64,000 nt of DNA from Pirellula sp. GTDB lineage: Bacteria > Planctomycetota > Planctomycetia > Pirellulales > Lacipirellulaceae. Positions 9,253-19,033 of this stretch are shown piece by piece. Positions within the stretch are counted from its first letter, which is position 1. Every line of letters begins with the position of its first letter. The position numbers were made by a program, and so were the translations under genes. Under the pieces are notes generated by a model that worked only from the letters and a program-made list of their open reading frames with translations, made no database searches and was not told the DNA's origin. The stretch covers positions 22,069-86,068 of the forward strand of contig PNKX01000022.1 in NCBI GenBank assembly GCA_013822725.1, given 5' to 3'.

Positions 9253-10229
9253 GGGCGTGATTAAAGTCCCTGGCTCCGCCAGGGGGTAGCGCAACGCAGG
9301 ACGACGCCTACCGGCATGGTGACCGACCCCCGGGCGGAGCCCGGGGCTGAAGGAGCGTCGGCTTTCTCTTCTGCCATCGTCCCGAACAGGGACGAATTTG
9401 TCCAAGTCGCCCCCCAGCGGCGAAACCTGCGAGCGCCGCCGGGGTATTCTGTCGGTCGCGAATGCCAATGGGCATCCCGCGGATTTGGCCTATGTCCAAA
9501 TCGGCGGAAAAAATTCGCGTGACGCAACTAGCTCCTGGCGGCCATGGTAAGTGAGGCCTGCGTCTCAGACGTTTTCCCTTCGGCTCCCCGCATTTTCTCG
9601 GCAATTTTGCCCGTCGTCTCCCCAGTGGGGCGGTCAGGCCCAAGTCGCCAAGATCGCTGGCTGCCAGGCGAATCGCCTGAGACGTCTCCCAGGAGCCGAG
9701 TTCTAGTTGCCGAAAGTTTGACGGAAAAAATAGACGCAACTACGATGGACCGATGGTGACCTGAACCGGCGTGCAGAAGTGGATAACCACGTTCGACCGC
9801 TAGTTTACTCGCCAACGTGCCTCTTATAGGACGCCAGCTCTGATCCCCACGCGACTTTATCGTCGAGCAAAGGTGGGAATAGGAGCTTGAGCGGGAACAT
9901 GCGGACGACTACGGACGTCGAACGCGTGAAGACCGAGTCGCGTGGAACGATCGACGCACTTTAGTAGTGACGTTGGTCGCCGCAACCGCGCACCCGCAGA
10001 GAAGCAGCGACGACTCGGAAGCAGTACGCATACGCAATCGCCAAGTTTCGGAACAGACTATTACCTTCGACGAGATAGCCAACGCGACGGGAGTTAATCC
10101 CCCTCGATCATGAATCAAGGCGGCAGGACATCCTGCAGCGGACGATGCGCCTCGTAGGCCCCGTCCGTCGATTCGCGATCGAATGACTCTCCGCGTGAAC
10201 GGCCGTCTCAGACTACAGAGGACGCAGCA
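9253..10229. other. Large intergenic region
   Basis: Apart from the family A element at its start (9266-9350) I see no supported gene, RNA or terminator in these 977 bases. Open frames on both strands here have no protein-like features. Confidence 0.5.
9266..9350. repeat. Family A inverted-arm element (copy A1)
   Basis: Arms of the type CCCTGGCTCCGCCAGGGGG and its inverse border a core reading GGTAGCG(N)AACGCAGGACGA, then CCTACCGGCATGGTGACCGA. Copies at 27671, 39298 and 58144 share both arms and core. Confidence 0.9.
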
Positions 10230-13200
10230 GTGTCGAACCCTCAGCCTCGTCGCTTGAACAGCTTGTTTGGAACACGCGCCTCCAAGGAGCGCCGTCCATC
10301 CGGAGTAAGCCGCAAGCGGAAGAAGCAGCTTGGCTTCGAGTCGTTGGAGACTCGGCAGGTGATGTCGGCGATGCCGCTGACGACTCCCCTCTACGCGGAC
10401 AACAGCAACGGCCTGGGGCAATCGATATCGAGTGCGACTCCCGCGGGGCAGATGGAGATCTTAGCGCGAGCACTTTACTGGCAATCGTTGATCGATTCCT
10501 CCACGGGCTCTTATTCCGCTACGTCGAATTCGATCCCGCTTGATCCGCTGCTCAGCAATCAGTGGCATCTGATCAATTCGGGTCAGGATGTCGGCAATCC
10601 CGACTACCAACCGATCTACGGCGTGGCGGGGCAAGACATCAATGTGGCGCCAGTCTGGAACATGGGGTACACCGGCGCCGGCGTGGTGGTGGCGGTGATC
10701 GACAGCGGCGTGCAAATGAACCACCCTGATCTGGCGGCGAACATTCTCACCAGCTTGGGGTACGACGCGCTCAACACGGACGGCGACGGCAGTTCGCGAC
10801 TCGACCCGACCGATCCAGGCACGGCACACGGCACCGCCGTGGCGGGTCTCATTGGCGCGGTGGCCAACAACGGCATCGGCGGATCTGGCGTCGCTCCGGG
10901 CGTATCGATGGTTCCGATCCGCTTGATTGACGGCGGCCAAACCGAACTGGCGTTCATCAATGCCTTCCGTTATGCGACGCAAAATGGCATCGACATTACC
11001 AATAACAGTTGGGGGCCGGGCGTCGTGCGCGGTTTGGCCGGGCCGACGCAGCAAGAATATTTGGCGCTGTTGGATTCGATTACCAACGGGCGGAATGGCC
11101 TGGGCGTCATTCACATTTTTTCGTCAGGTAATGACGGCGCCGGTCCGGGAAACCCTGGCTTTCCCAATTACGGCGGTTGGGACTCGGCGAGCTACGACGG
11201 GTGGATCAACAATCGCTACACCATTGCCGTCGGCGGCGTTGATCACGACGGCTTCTACAACAACGTCGACGGCACGGTGACGGGCTATCCCGAAGCCGGC
11301 CCGAACGTCTTGGTAGTGGCGCCCACCGGCTCCGTATCGCTGCAGGTCGGCCAGGAGACTGGAATCGGTAGTGGAATTTACACGACCGACCACATGGGCG
11401 ATATCGGTTTCAATCAAGGACCAGTCGCCCCCAATAATTGGGAGGTCGACCGCGATTTTCTGGCCGACACCAACTACACCTCGCGCTTTAACGGCACATC
11501 CGCCGCGGCTCCGTTAGTAACTGGGGTGGTCGCCCTCATGCTTGAGGCGAATCCGAACCTTTCGTGGCGCGACGTCCAAGAAATCCTCGTCCGCTCGGCG
11601 CGACAGAACGGGCAGTTCGCGGTTCCGACTAATGGCATCGGCCGTTCGACCCAAAATCTATGGATGGTCAATCAGCAAGACCTGTTTCGCGATCCTGATC
11701 CCTACGGAACGTCAACTCCAGTCGTTGATACCTTCGACCCGCAAGGAAATCTTCCCGCTCCGAAGATTTATACCAATGGCGCTGGGTACACCGTGAGCCA
11801 GGGCTGGGGCGTTTACGGCGAGCAATTGGGTTACGGCCATGGCGTCGTGGACGCCGAGTTGGCCGTCCAAATGGCCCAACAATGGCATGTGAAGAACCAA
11901 GACCTTGCCCCTGAACTGACGTGGACGACCTTCCATGATCCGCCAGGCGGTTTCTTTTACCCAATTCCAGCGGCGGAAATATCCAGCGAAGAAAGCGGCC
12001 TTCAACTCATTCCGGGCGGGATCGGCGGCTTGCCTGGCTTCGGGGCTTACTGGAGCGAGTATTTCGTCGATGATCCCTTCTCTGGAGACGATCCTCCAGT
12101 AAATAGTCGCGGGCAGTTTCTACCGATCAGCGTTCCGCAAGACAACGCGATGAGCGTCGAGACCATCGAGGTCAGGTTGTCGATCTCGGGAGGAACGGTC
12201 GACCTCCTCGACCATATGCGGATCACGCTCGTCTCGCCCAACGGGACCCAGTCGGAGCTGAATCACTATTTTTACGACCCCGCGGTCTACTCTGTCCAGA
12301 CCGATACCGACTTCGGGCTGCTTGATCCAGTGCCTGGGTTTTCGGTCGACACGACCGGCGGCAGTATGGTCTGGTCGTTTCTCACGAACCGTCATTGGGG
12401 CGAGCGTTCCGACGATCAGATTGTTTACGACCCTGCCACCGGCGAACCAGTCGAAAGCCGCGGTTGGCAGCTCCATATCGAGAACTACGACCTCGACACG
12501 GCGTTCCAGTTGGACGGCCTGGATGTCACGTTCCACGGCAGCCCGCTCCCCTTGGTCGGCACGCAGTCGACGCAGCGCATCCAGGGCTTCGTCGGGCTCG
12601 ATCAGGTGCAGGACGACCTGTTCAACTTTGATCGTGTGAATACGACCGTCGTCAACGGTCAGGCGTTCAATGAACTCGATCTCACGCAGGAGGCGTTTGC
12701 CGCCAACGTGACGGTCGTCGCGCGGCGGGCGAGCGACAACGTCGTCGTCGGCCAGTTCGTGACGGGACACGACGGCAACTATTTCTTCGACCTCGTCCCC
12801 GACGATTACATCATTTCGGTGGAGGATCCGCAGGGCCGCGTTGCCGAAGACGATTCCATCACCCCCAATTCGTTGATGCGCCAGTATCGTAGCGAGTGGC
12901 TGGTCACCGAAGATTTCTTCCAGGTCTGGCAACGAGACGCCAATCTCGACGTGATGGTGGACGCCAATGGCGTGCCGCTGCCTAATGCGACGTTCCCTGG
13001 CGTGCCGGATAATGTGAAGAGCATTAACTTCTTGCTCGATCCCGGCGCTCCGCAGCCTGCTCAAGTGGTGTTTAAGGGCGTCGTCTACGCCGATACCAAC
13101 GTCAATGCCGCCACTGGCCTGCCCGATGGCGACGGCGTCTTCAACAACGTCGACGTGGCCCTCTCCAATATCTCGGTTTACGCCGACGTCAATCGGAACG

Positions 13201-14960
13201 GCCAATTCGACGCCGGCGAAACCGTCGTCAAGACGGATGTTAACGGCGCGTACAACTTGGTGGTGCCGCTGCAGGTCGCCGGCGTTGTCAACGTCGGTGT
13301 CGTGCTGCCGAGAGAGTGGACCTTCGCCAGCCCGGCGGCAGGCGTCTACTCGGAATTCTCCACTCGGGGCGATGAATTCACGGGCTTGAATTTCTTCATT
13401 GAGCCAAAGGTTGGCACGATTGTCGGCAGCGGCAACCTGGGCGGCATTTTGCTTGGTTCGATTTTCCAGGACCCTAACGGCAACGGCGTGAGGGATACAG
13501 CCGAGGCGGGGGCTCCTGGCTTTACTGTTTACATCGACGCGAACAATAACAGCGTGCTCGACCTGGGCGATACGCAGACGAAGACCAATCAGTTTGGGGC
13601 GTATGCGTTCACCAATGTTGCTCCGGGGTCGAGGACCGTGCGCGTGGTCGCGTCGTCGCCCTACCAAACGACGACGCCGACGAGTGGTCGCTTCATTGTC
13701 ACCATGACGGGCAGCGGGACCATTCCTGGACTGGTCTTCGGCATCAAGGACACCGCGATCCTCGATTATGGCGACCTTCCCGCGATCTACGGCGCCACGA
13801 CGTTCGCTCAGAACGGCGCCCGCCACAAGAAGGGCGTCTACTTCCTGGGCAATTTCGTTGATGGCGAACTCAACGGCAATCCGACCGCCAACGCCGACGG
13901 CGACGACCTCGCCGGCGGCGACGACGACGACGGCATCGTGTTCAATCCGATCATCGCCGGGTCGACCGTTAGCTTGGTCGCCACCGCCAGCCGTAACAAC
14001 GGTTACCTCAAGGGGTGGATCGATTGGAACGGCGACGGCGACTTCAATGATCTCAATGAACGGCTGGTCTTCAGCGGCATTGGCGCCGCGACCGACAACG
14101 TGTTGCTGAGCGGCGGGGCCAACCAGCTGACCATCAACGTGCCGGCCGGCGTCAACCTGGCGAACGTCTACGCCCGTTTCCGTTACGGCGAGCAGACGAT
14201 CAACAGTATCTACGGCGAAGCCGCGATTGGCGAAGTCGAAGACTATCTGCTGCCGGTCGCTCCGCCAGCCATCCCCGCGATCACCGGCTTGCCGGCAGAC
14301 TTCAACAAAGACGATCGCGTTGACGGCTTCGACTTCCTCCTCTGGCAGCGTAACTTCGGCAAGACTGGCACCGCGACCCAGTCGCATGGGAGTGCGGACG
14401 GCGACGGCGACGTCGACGGCGCCGACCTCGCCGAGTGGAAGGCGAGCTTCGGTCAAACGATCGCTGTGGCGGCCTTGACGACGGAAGACGACTACCTCGA
14501 AACGCCGCAATCGTTGGCCGCTGAGTTCCAAACAGTGAACACGTTCACCGTGGCGGCTTCAAACTCGCTCTCGGCCAGCTTGAAGTCGACCGGAGCGACG
14601 CTCAGCTTGAATACGTTTAGCCCGACCGTCGTCGAAGCAGCGGCTAGCCGCTTCGAATCGCGACCGGTTTGGTCGGCGATTGCCGGCAAGCTGACCGACG
14701 TCGCCGACCGGCTCCGTCAACGGGCCGATTCGCTCGACGACAAGCCGGAAGAGGGCCGCGACTTCGTGGTCGAACTGCTTCACGACGTCGCCGATCGGGT
14801 CGATAACTTCGACTTCGAATCGGTTCGTCGCGATCGGGCGTTCGACGACCTGTTCGGTTCGCGTCGCCGCCAAGGCCTGAAGGTCGAAGCGGGCGAAGAG
14901 ACCGATGCGGACGAAGCGTTCGCGATGTTCGCCGACCACTTGGAAGTGCCGCGCGGCTGA
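10230..14960 (+). CDS. Giant secreted subtilisin-like protease with P-domain, SdrD-like repeats, GEVED and dockerin
   Basis: The 1,576-residue product starts at GTG. Residues 28-46 hold the planctomycete export signature (RKRKKQLGFESLETRQVMS). An S8 peptidase domain spans about 110-455: Asp158 in VVAVIDSG, His200 in TAHGTAVAG, oxyanion Asn in TNNSWG, Ser424 in FNGTSAAAPLV. A proprotein-convertase P-like domain lies near 640-770 (MRITLVSPNGTQSEL). Three carboxypeptidase/SdrD B-like beta domains occupy roughly 785-1170 (DPNGNGVRDTAEAGAPG). A GEVED-type domain lies near 1260-1345 and a type I dockerin, two calcium loops, near 1356-1410. The C-terminal 150 residues are charged and unassigned. It is probably exported and attached at the surface, degrading protein outside the cell. 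It is monocistronic with a terminator. Family assignment is secure; substrates are unknown. Confidence 0.95.
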   Translation: MSNPQPRRLNSLFGTRASKERRPSGVSRKRKKQLGFESLETRQVMSAMPLTTPLYADNSNGLGQSISSATPAGQMEILARALYWQSLIDSSTGSYSATSNSIPLDPLLSNQWHLINSGQDVGNPDYQPIYGVAGQDINVAPVWNMGYTGAGVVVAVIDSGVQMNHPDLAANILTSLGYDALNTDGDGSSRLDPTDPGTAHGTAVAGLIGAVANNGIGGSGVAPGVSMVPIRLIDGGQTELAFINAFRYATQNGIDITNNSWGPGVVRGLAGPTQQEYLALLDSITNGRNGLGVIHIFSSGNDGAGPGNPGFPNYGGWDSASYDGWINNRYTIAVGGVDHDGFYNNVDGTVTGYPEAGPNVLVVAPTGSVSLQVGQETGIGSGIYTTDHMGDIGFNQGPVAPNNWEVDRDFLADTNYTSRFNGTSAAAPLVTGVVALMLEANPNLSWRDVQEILVRSARQNGQFAVPTNGIGRSTQNLWMVNQQDLFRDPDPYGTSTPVVDTFDPQGNLPAPKIYTNGAGYTVSQGWGVYGEQLGYGHGVVDAELAVQMAQQWHVKNQDLAPELTWTTFHDPPGGFFYPIPAAEISSEESGLQLIPGGIGGLPGFGAYWSEYFVDDPFSGDDPPVNSRGQFLPISVPQDNAMSVETIEVRLSISGGTVDLLDHMRITLVSPNGTQSELNHYFYDPAVYSVQTDTDFGLLDPVPGFSVDTTGGSMVWSFLTNRHWGERSDDQIVYDPATGEPVESRGWQLHIENYDLDTAFQLDGLDVTFHGSPLPLVGTQSTQRIQGFVGLDQVQDDLFNFDRVNTTVVNGQAFNELDLTQEAFAANVTVVARRASDNVVVGQFVTGHDGNYFFDLVPDDYIISVEDPQGRVAEDDSITPNSLMRQYRSEWLVTEDFFQVWQRDANLDVMVDANGVPLPNATFPGVPDNVKSINFLLDPGAPQPAQVVFKGVVYADTNVNAATGLPDGDGVFNNVDVALSNISVYADVNRNGQFDAGETVVKTDVNGAYNLVVPLQVAGVVNVGVVLPREWTFASPAAGVYSEFSTRGDEFTGLNFFIEPKVGTIVGSGNLGGILLGSIFQDPNGNGVRDTAEAGAPGFTVYIDANNNSVLDLGDTQTKTNQFGAYAFTNVAPGSRTVRVVASSPYQTTTPTSGRFIVTMTGSGTIPGLVFGIKDTAILDYGDLPAIYGATTFAQNGARHKKGVYFLGNFVDGELNGNPTANADGDDLAGGDDDDGIVFNPIIAGSTVSLVATASRNNGYLKGWIDWNGDGDFNDLNERLVFSGIGAATDNVLLSGGANQLTINVPAGVNLANVYARFRYGEQTINSIYGEAAIGEVEDYLLPVAPPAIPAITGLPADFNKDDRVDGFDFLLWQRNFGKTGTATQSHGSADGDGDVDGADLAEWKASFGQTIAVAALTTEDDYLETPQSLAAEFQTVNTFTVAASNSLSASLKSTGATLSLNTFSPTVVEAAASRFESRPVWSAIAGKLTDVADRLRQRADSLDDKPEEGRDFVVELLHDVADRVDNFDFESVRRDRAFDDLFGSRRRQGLKVEAGEETDADEAFAMFADHLEVPRG

Positions 14961-15016
14961 GAGAGCAGGGCGACCCATCGCGGGCGGCCTATTTACAGTC
15001 GATTGGAATAGCTTAT

Positions 15017-15052
15017 AAACCGGCGGGGCCTTGGGCCTCGCCGGTTTTTTTT
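15017..15052 (+). terminator. Rho-independent terminator
   Basis: AAACCGGCGGGGCC pairs with GGCCTCGCCGGTTT (one weak pair) and is followed by eight T residues, after the subtilase gene. Confidence 0.9.
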
Positions 15053-15069
15053 GTTGGTCGATTAAGGAA

Positions 15070-15258
15070 GAACCGCCAAGGACGCCAAGAGCGCCAAGGA
15101 AATGCGGAGGGCTATTAAACACTAAAGAGACGAAATGAACGAAATGGCGTCGGTGAGTTACCTAACTTCTCCTTGAACCGCTACTTCTTTCCTTCGTCTG
15201 TTTCGTGGTTAGTGCATTTGCATTTCTTCCTTGGCGCTCTTGGCGGCCTTGGCGGTTC
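15070..15258. repeat. Family C inverted-arm element (copy C1)
   Basis: GAACCGCCAAGGACGCCAAG at the left end is inverted as CTTGGCGGCCTTGGCGGTTC at the right end. A second, inner pair of weaker arms (AAAGAGACGAAATGAACGAA against TTCGTCTGTTTCGTGG) lies inside. It fills the gap before the dihydropyrimidinase gene. Confidence 0.88.
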
Positions 15259-15280
15259 AATCTTCAATTCGGAGCGTCGC

Positions 15281-16660
15281 ATGAGCTTGCTGATCCAAAA
15301 CGGCCGCATCGTCACCGCCAGCGACGACTTTATCGGCGACGTTCTCGTCGAAGGGGAAATCATCGCCGCGATCGGGCCGAAGCTCACGGCGCCTGCTGGT
15401 GCGGAAGTGATCGACGCCACGGGTAAGTTCGTCTTTCCAGGGTTCATCGACCCCCACGTCCATATCTACCTGCCGTTCATGGGAACGTTCGCGAAGGATA
15501 CCTATGCGACGGCGAGCCGCGCGGCGCTCGTCGGCGGGACGACGACGCTTATCGAAATGTGCTGCCCGGCCCGCGGCGACGACCCGATCGAGGCGTTTGA
15601 GCTCTGGCTCGGCAAGGGCGACGAGAGCGCCTGCGACTTCACCTTCCACATGGGCGTCTCGCGGTTCGACGACACGACCGAAGCGGCCATCCGCGAAATC
15701 GCCGCCCGCGGCGTCGCGTCGCTCAAGATCTTTCTCGCCTACAAAGGGGCGTTTGGCATCGACGATGGCGAGTTGTTCCAGACGCTCAAGCTGGCCAAGG
15801 AACTCGGCCTCATTGTCACCGCCCACTGCGAAAACGAAACGCTGGTGAGCGAACTGCAGCGCCGCTTGCTCGCCGAAGGGAAGACCGGTCCCGAATGGCA
15901 TGAACCGTCACGCCCGCCGCAGGTCGAAGCCGAGGGGGTCCATCACCTGATGACCTTTGCCGAGATGACAGGCGCCCACGTCTACTGCGTCCACACCTCC
16001 TGCCGCGAGGCGCTCGAAGCAGTGCAAGAGGCGCAGCTGCGTGGCGTCGAGGCGTGGGTCGAGACCGTGATCCCGTATCTCGTGGTTGATAAGACGTATG
16101 CGGAGAAGCCAAACTTCGAAGGCGCCAAGTACGTCATGTCGCCGCCGCTGCGCGATCCGAAGCACCAGCCGGTGCTCTGGAACGCCCTCCGCTCGCGGCT
16201 CGTCAGCACGGTGGCGACCGACCACGCGCCGTTCGACTTCCACGGCCAAAAAGAGATGGGTCGGGGCGATTTCACGAAGATCCCCAACGGCATTCCGTCG
16301 GTCGAGGATCGCGTCAACCTCCTCTACACCCACGGCGTCTGCCGCGGACGGATCGACCTGCAGACGTTCGTCGACGCCGCGAGTACGCAGGCGGCGAAGC
16401 TGTTCGGTCTCTATCCCCGCAAGGGCACGATCGCCGTCGGCAGCGACGCCGACCTGGTGATCTACGACCCCGCCTACCGCGGCAAAATCTCCGCGAAGAC
16501 CCAGCAGATGGCGGTCGACTACAGCGCCTTCGAAGGCTGGGAACTCGAAGGCCGCCCCACGCTGGTGACCGTCCGCGGCCAAATCCAAGTCCGGGACGGC
16601 AAATTCGTCGGCCAACTCGGTACGGGCCAATTCTTAGCCCGCCATGCGACCCATTTCTGA
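15281..16660 (+). CDS. hydA: Dihydropyrimidinase
   Basis: This cyclic amidohydrolase opens dihydrouracil or dihydrothymine (or hydantoins) in reductive pyrimidine degradation. The 459 residues show the metal-binding HxH (H59, H61 in DPHVHIYLP), the lysine that becomes carboxylated (K149 in GVASLKIFLAYKG), H182 in TAHCEN, the later His in VHTSCREA, and the Asp in ATDHAPFDF. The start at 15281 is used because the upstream in-frame extension is made of repeat C1, reading SWLVHLHFFLGALGGLGG. Dihydropyrimidine dehydrogenase and beta-ureidopropionase genes are not adjacent. The very similar family member allantoinase is less likely given the K/H/D pattern and length. Confidence 0.93.
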   Translation: MSLLIQNGRIVTASDDFIGDVLVEGEIIAAIGPKLTAPAGAEVIDATGKFVFPGFIDPHVHIYLPFMGTFAKDTYATASRAALVGGTTTLIEMCCPARGDDPIEAFELWLGKGDESACDFTFHMGVSRFDDTTEAAIREIAARGVASLKIFLAYKGAFGIDDGELFQTLKLAKELGLIVTAHCENETLVSELQRRLLAEGKTGPEWHEPSRPPQVEAEGVHHLMTFAEMTGAHVYCVHTSCREALEAVQEAQLRGVEAWVETVIPYLVVDKTYAEKPNFEGAKYVMSPPLRDPKHQPVLWNALRSRLVSTVATDHAPFDFHGQKEMGRGDFTKIPNGIPSVEDRVNLLYTHGVCRGRIDLQTFVDAASTQAAKLFGLYPRKGTIAVGSDADLVIYDPAYRGKISAKTQQMAVDYSAFEGWELEGRPTLVTVRGQIQVRDGKFVGQLGTGQFLARHATHF

Positions 16661-16672
16661 GCTGACGAGGAC

Positions 16673-16788
16673 GAATAGGACGCGGATTTTCGCGGATTTG
16701 ACGGATTGACGCGGATCAGGAACGACAATGCTTCCTAGTTCTTCATCCGCGAAAATTCGTCTAATCCGTGAAAATCCGCGTCCTATTC
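16673..16788. repeat. Family B inverted-arm element (copy B1)
   Basis: GAATAGGACGCGGATTTTCG at the left is inverted as AAAATCCGCGTCCTATTC at the right, around a spacer of about 50 bases. It lies between hydA and tetR. Similar arms occur at 18846 and 41750. Confidence 0.9.
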
Positions 16789-16861
16789 TTTTTGCAAAGC
16801 TTTTCTGAGTAACAAGTTACGGGGCAATGTCGCTTTTGGCAAAAGAACCATTGCCTCAAAC

Positions 16862-16875
16862 ATACCGTATGGTAT
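16862..16875. promoter_or_regulatory. Probable TetR operator
   Basis: ATACC-GTAT-GGTAT is an inverted repeat 45 bases before the tetR start, followed by AT-rich sequence suitable for a promoter. TetR-family genes commonly repress themselves through such sites, so autoregulation is inferred. A matching site before devB was not noticed. Confidence 0.5.
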
Positions 16876-16919
16876 AGTTAAAGTGTACTAAGCAGTATTT
16901 AACGCCGATAAGTAGTTAC

Positions 16920-17552
16920 ATGGCCCGCCCTCCCGCCACCACTCCGAACGCCATCCTCGAAGCCGCGATTCGCGTCGCTGGCCGGGATGGCTTGCTCGCG
17001 ACGACCCTCGACAAGGTCGCGGCCGAAGCGGGGATCACCAAGGGAGGCGTCCTCTACCACTTCGCGTCGAAGGACGAGCTCCTCACCCGCATGATGGAGC
17101 ACTTCGCCGCCGAGGTGGAGCAGGGGCTGATTACCCGGATCGCCAACGACCCGGTGGCCGACCGGCGGTGGGTACGGGCGATGATCGACATGGTCTTCGC
17201 CTCGGAGCCGGAGAATGCACCCGAGCAGGAAAACGAAGCCATCGGCGCGCCGCACGGCCTGCCGCCGGAACTGACTCACAAATTCATCTTGGCGATGTTG
17301 GCGGCGTTTGCCACGAATCCAGCACTACTCAACGTCATCAAGCCGTTTATGGAGCGGATGCGCAATCGCATCCAGGCGCAGCCGGGAGGGATTGAGCAGA
17401 TCGTCACTTGGCTGGCCGCCGACGGCTTGTTCCTGTGGGAACTCTTTGGCATGGCCCGCCAGGGAGACCCAACATGGCACGCGGTGGTGGCCGAGTTGCG
17501 ACGCCGTTCGCGGCCGCGGACAGCTGCGGAAATCGCTGAGGATAACGATTAG
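16920..17552 (+). CDS. TetR/AcrR-family transcriptional regulator
   Basis: The 210-residue product has the TetR N-terminal helix-turn-helix (residues about 7-53: ILEAAIRVAGRDGLLATTLD, VAAEAGITKGGVLYHFASKDEL). The C-terminal ligand domain resembles the TetR_C_37-like group but the inducer cannot be told. It is followed in the same direction by devB, devC and devA, so it probably controls that exporter. The upstream palindrome at 16862 is a candidate site. The C-terminal tail is rich in Arg and acidic residues. Confidence 0.92.
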   Translation: MARPPATTPNAILEAAIRVAGRDGLLATTLDKVAAEAGITKGGVLYHFASKDELLTRMMEHFAAEVEQGLITRIANDPVADRRWVRAMIDMVFASEPENAPEQENEAIGAPHGLPPELTHKFILAMLAAFATNPALLNVIKPFMERMRNRIQAQPGGIEQIVTWLAADGLFLWELFGMARQGDPTWHAVVAELRRRSRPRTAAEIAEDND

Positions 17553-17567
17553 AGCGAACGCTAAACG

Positions 17568-17637
17568 GTCATCCTGAGCAAAGCGAAGGATCTAGCCCTA
17601 ACGAAACGCTAGATTCTTCGCTTCACTCAGAATGACG
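17568..17637. repeat. Family G inverted-arm element (copy G1)
   Basis: GTCATCCTGAGCAAAGCGAA is inverted, with a few mismatches, as TTCGCTTCACTCAGAATGAC. It fills the gap between tetR and devB. A single related arm lies at 61403-61432. Confidence 0.85.
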
Positions 17638-17703
17638 AGACTTTGCTCAGAATAACGAACTACCACGCCATAAGTTGATTGCCAGCGGAGAGTTGAGGGG
17701 ACG

Positions 17704-18840
17704 ATGAATGCGGTTTGGAGCCAACCTGCCACGACTGCAGACGATCTGACGACCACGACCGAGCGGACCGGCACGGGTCGCCGCTGCCGTTGGCGCCGTC
17801 TGGCGGCAGTCGCGGCGATCATCGCTCTGGCTGTCGCGTCGGTGGTCGTGTGGCGAGCCCGACCGGCGGCGGCGCCTGTCGTCGCTGCCTCCCCGGTGGC
17901 GCTCAACGTCCATTCGCTCGGCTACCTTGAGCCAAAGTCGGAAGTGATCCGCCTCGCGGCGCCGTCGACGATGGAGCAAACTCGCGTCGAGCGCTTACTG
18001 GTCGCTGAAGGCGACTCAGTCCACGCGGGTGACGTGTTGGCGGTGCTCGACAATTACCAACGGCGCTCTGCGGCGGTCGCTGAGGCGGACGCTCGCGTCG
18101 CCGTCGAACTTGCCAAGCTCGAACAGATCAAGGCCGGCGCCAAGCCCGGCGACCTCGCCGCTCAAAAGGCGATGGTCAGTCGCGCTAATTCGGTCCTCAA
18201 CGAATCGCTGATCGATCTCAGCCGCAGCGAGCGGTTGGTCAGTCGCAAGGCAGCGCCGGCGGCGGAACTCGACGATGCGAAGCTGAAGGTCGAGTCGGCC
18301 CGCGACGATCTGAAGCATGCCGAGTCGACGCTCGAGAGTCTCAGCGAGGTCCGCGACGTCGACGTCAACCAGCAAGAGCGCCAAATCGCCGCGGCCCAAG
18401 CGTCGCTGGCAATGGCTCGCGCTGAACTCGAGATGACTGAAGTCCGCGCGCCGATCGACGGCCGCATCCTCAAAATCTGCGTCCGCCCCGGCGAGCGCAT
18501 CGGTGACGACGGCATGCTGGAGATCGGCGACACCAGCGAAATGTACGCGGTGGCCGAAGTCTACGAAGCCGACTTGCCGCGCGTCCGCCTCGGTCAACCG
18601 GCCGCCGTGAAACTCTTCACGGGAGCAGGGGAAGCAATGCAAGGCGAAGTCGCCGAGATCGGCATGGTCGTCGGCAAGAAGGACGTGCTGGCCAACGACC
18701 CGGTCGCCGACACCGACGCTCGCGTCGTTGAAGTCCGCGTGCGACTCAAGCCAGAAGACGCTCGTGTCGTCGAACGACTCTCGAACGCCCGCGTTGAAGT
18801 GACGATTGACTCAAGCGATATGCCGACCGTTGCGAAGTGA
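17704..18840 (+). CDS. devB: HlyD/DevB-type periplasmic adaptor of an ABC exporter
   Basis: The 378-residue product has one N-terminal membrane segment (about residues 37-57, LAAVAAIIALAVASVVVW), a lipoyl/biotinyl-like half (VERLLVAEGDSVHAGDVLAVLD), a long alpha-helical hairpin (about 120-235, Ala/Glu-rich coiled coil), the second lipoyl half (VRAPIDGRILKICVRPGERI) and a beta-barrel domain (AVAEVYEADLPRVRLGQPAAVK). This is the DevB arrangement of membrane fusion proteins, which link the inner-membrane ABC transporter to an outer-membrane channel. It is followed by DevC and DevA genes. No TolC-like gene is nearby. In cyanobacteria DevBCA exports glycolipid; here the cargo is unknown. Confidence 0.9.
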   Translation: MNAVWSQPATTADDLTTTTERTGTGRRCRWRRLAAVAAIIALAVASVVVWRARPAAAPVVAASPVALNVHSLGYLEPKSEVIRLAAPSTMEQTRVERLLVAEGDSVHAGDVLAVLDNYQRRSAAVAEADARVAVELAKLEQIKAGAKPGDLAAQKAMVSRANSVLNESLIDLSRSERLVSRKAAPAAELDDAKLKVESARDDLKHAESTLESLSEVRDVDVNQQERQIAAAQASLAMARAELEMTEVRAPIDGRILKICVRPGERIGDDGMLEIGDTSEMYAVAEVYEADLPRVRLGQPAAVKLFTGAGEAMQGEVAEIGMVVGKKDVLANDPVADTDARVVEVRVRLKPEDARVVERLSNARVEVTIDSSDMPTVAK

Positions 18841-18845
18841 ATGAA

Positions 18846-18984
18846 GAATAGGGCGCGGATGAACGCGGATTTAACGGATTTTCGCGGATGAATTCAAAGA
18901 CAAGTTAAAGGCATATTCCAACATCCCCGTCCCGTTTTTTATCCGCGTCCATCTGCCAAATCCGCGAAAATCCGCGTCCTATTC
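18846..18984. repeat. Family B inverted-arm element (copy B2)
   Basis: GAATAGGGCGCGGATGAACG is inverted as GAAAATCCGCGTCCTATTC around a spacer of about 65 bases. It occupies almost the entire gap between devB and devC. Confidence 0.88.
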
Positions 18985-19033
18985 GTTCCTTGCATTTCCA
19001 TAGAGTTTTTCACAGAGTTAGGAGAGTAGACCC

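Noticed and set aside
9909..10421. Possible minus-strand gene before the subtilase
   Set aside because: Overlaps the subtilase start and contains no protein-like pattern.
12120..14531. Long minus-strand open frame opposite the subtilase gene
   Set aside because: No recognisable domains; composition mirrors the plus-strand calcium-loop repeats.
15173..15280. Upstream extension of the dihydropyrimidinase gene
   Set aside because: It is repeat C1 read in frame, so 15281 is used.
16673..16788. Repeat families as CRISPR arrays
   Set aside because: Each is a pair of inverted arms, not direct repeats with unique spacers of constant length, and no cas gene is near.
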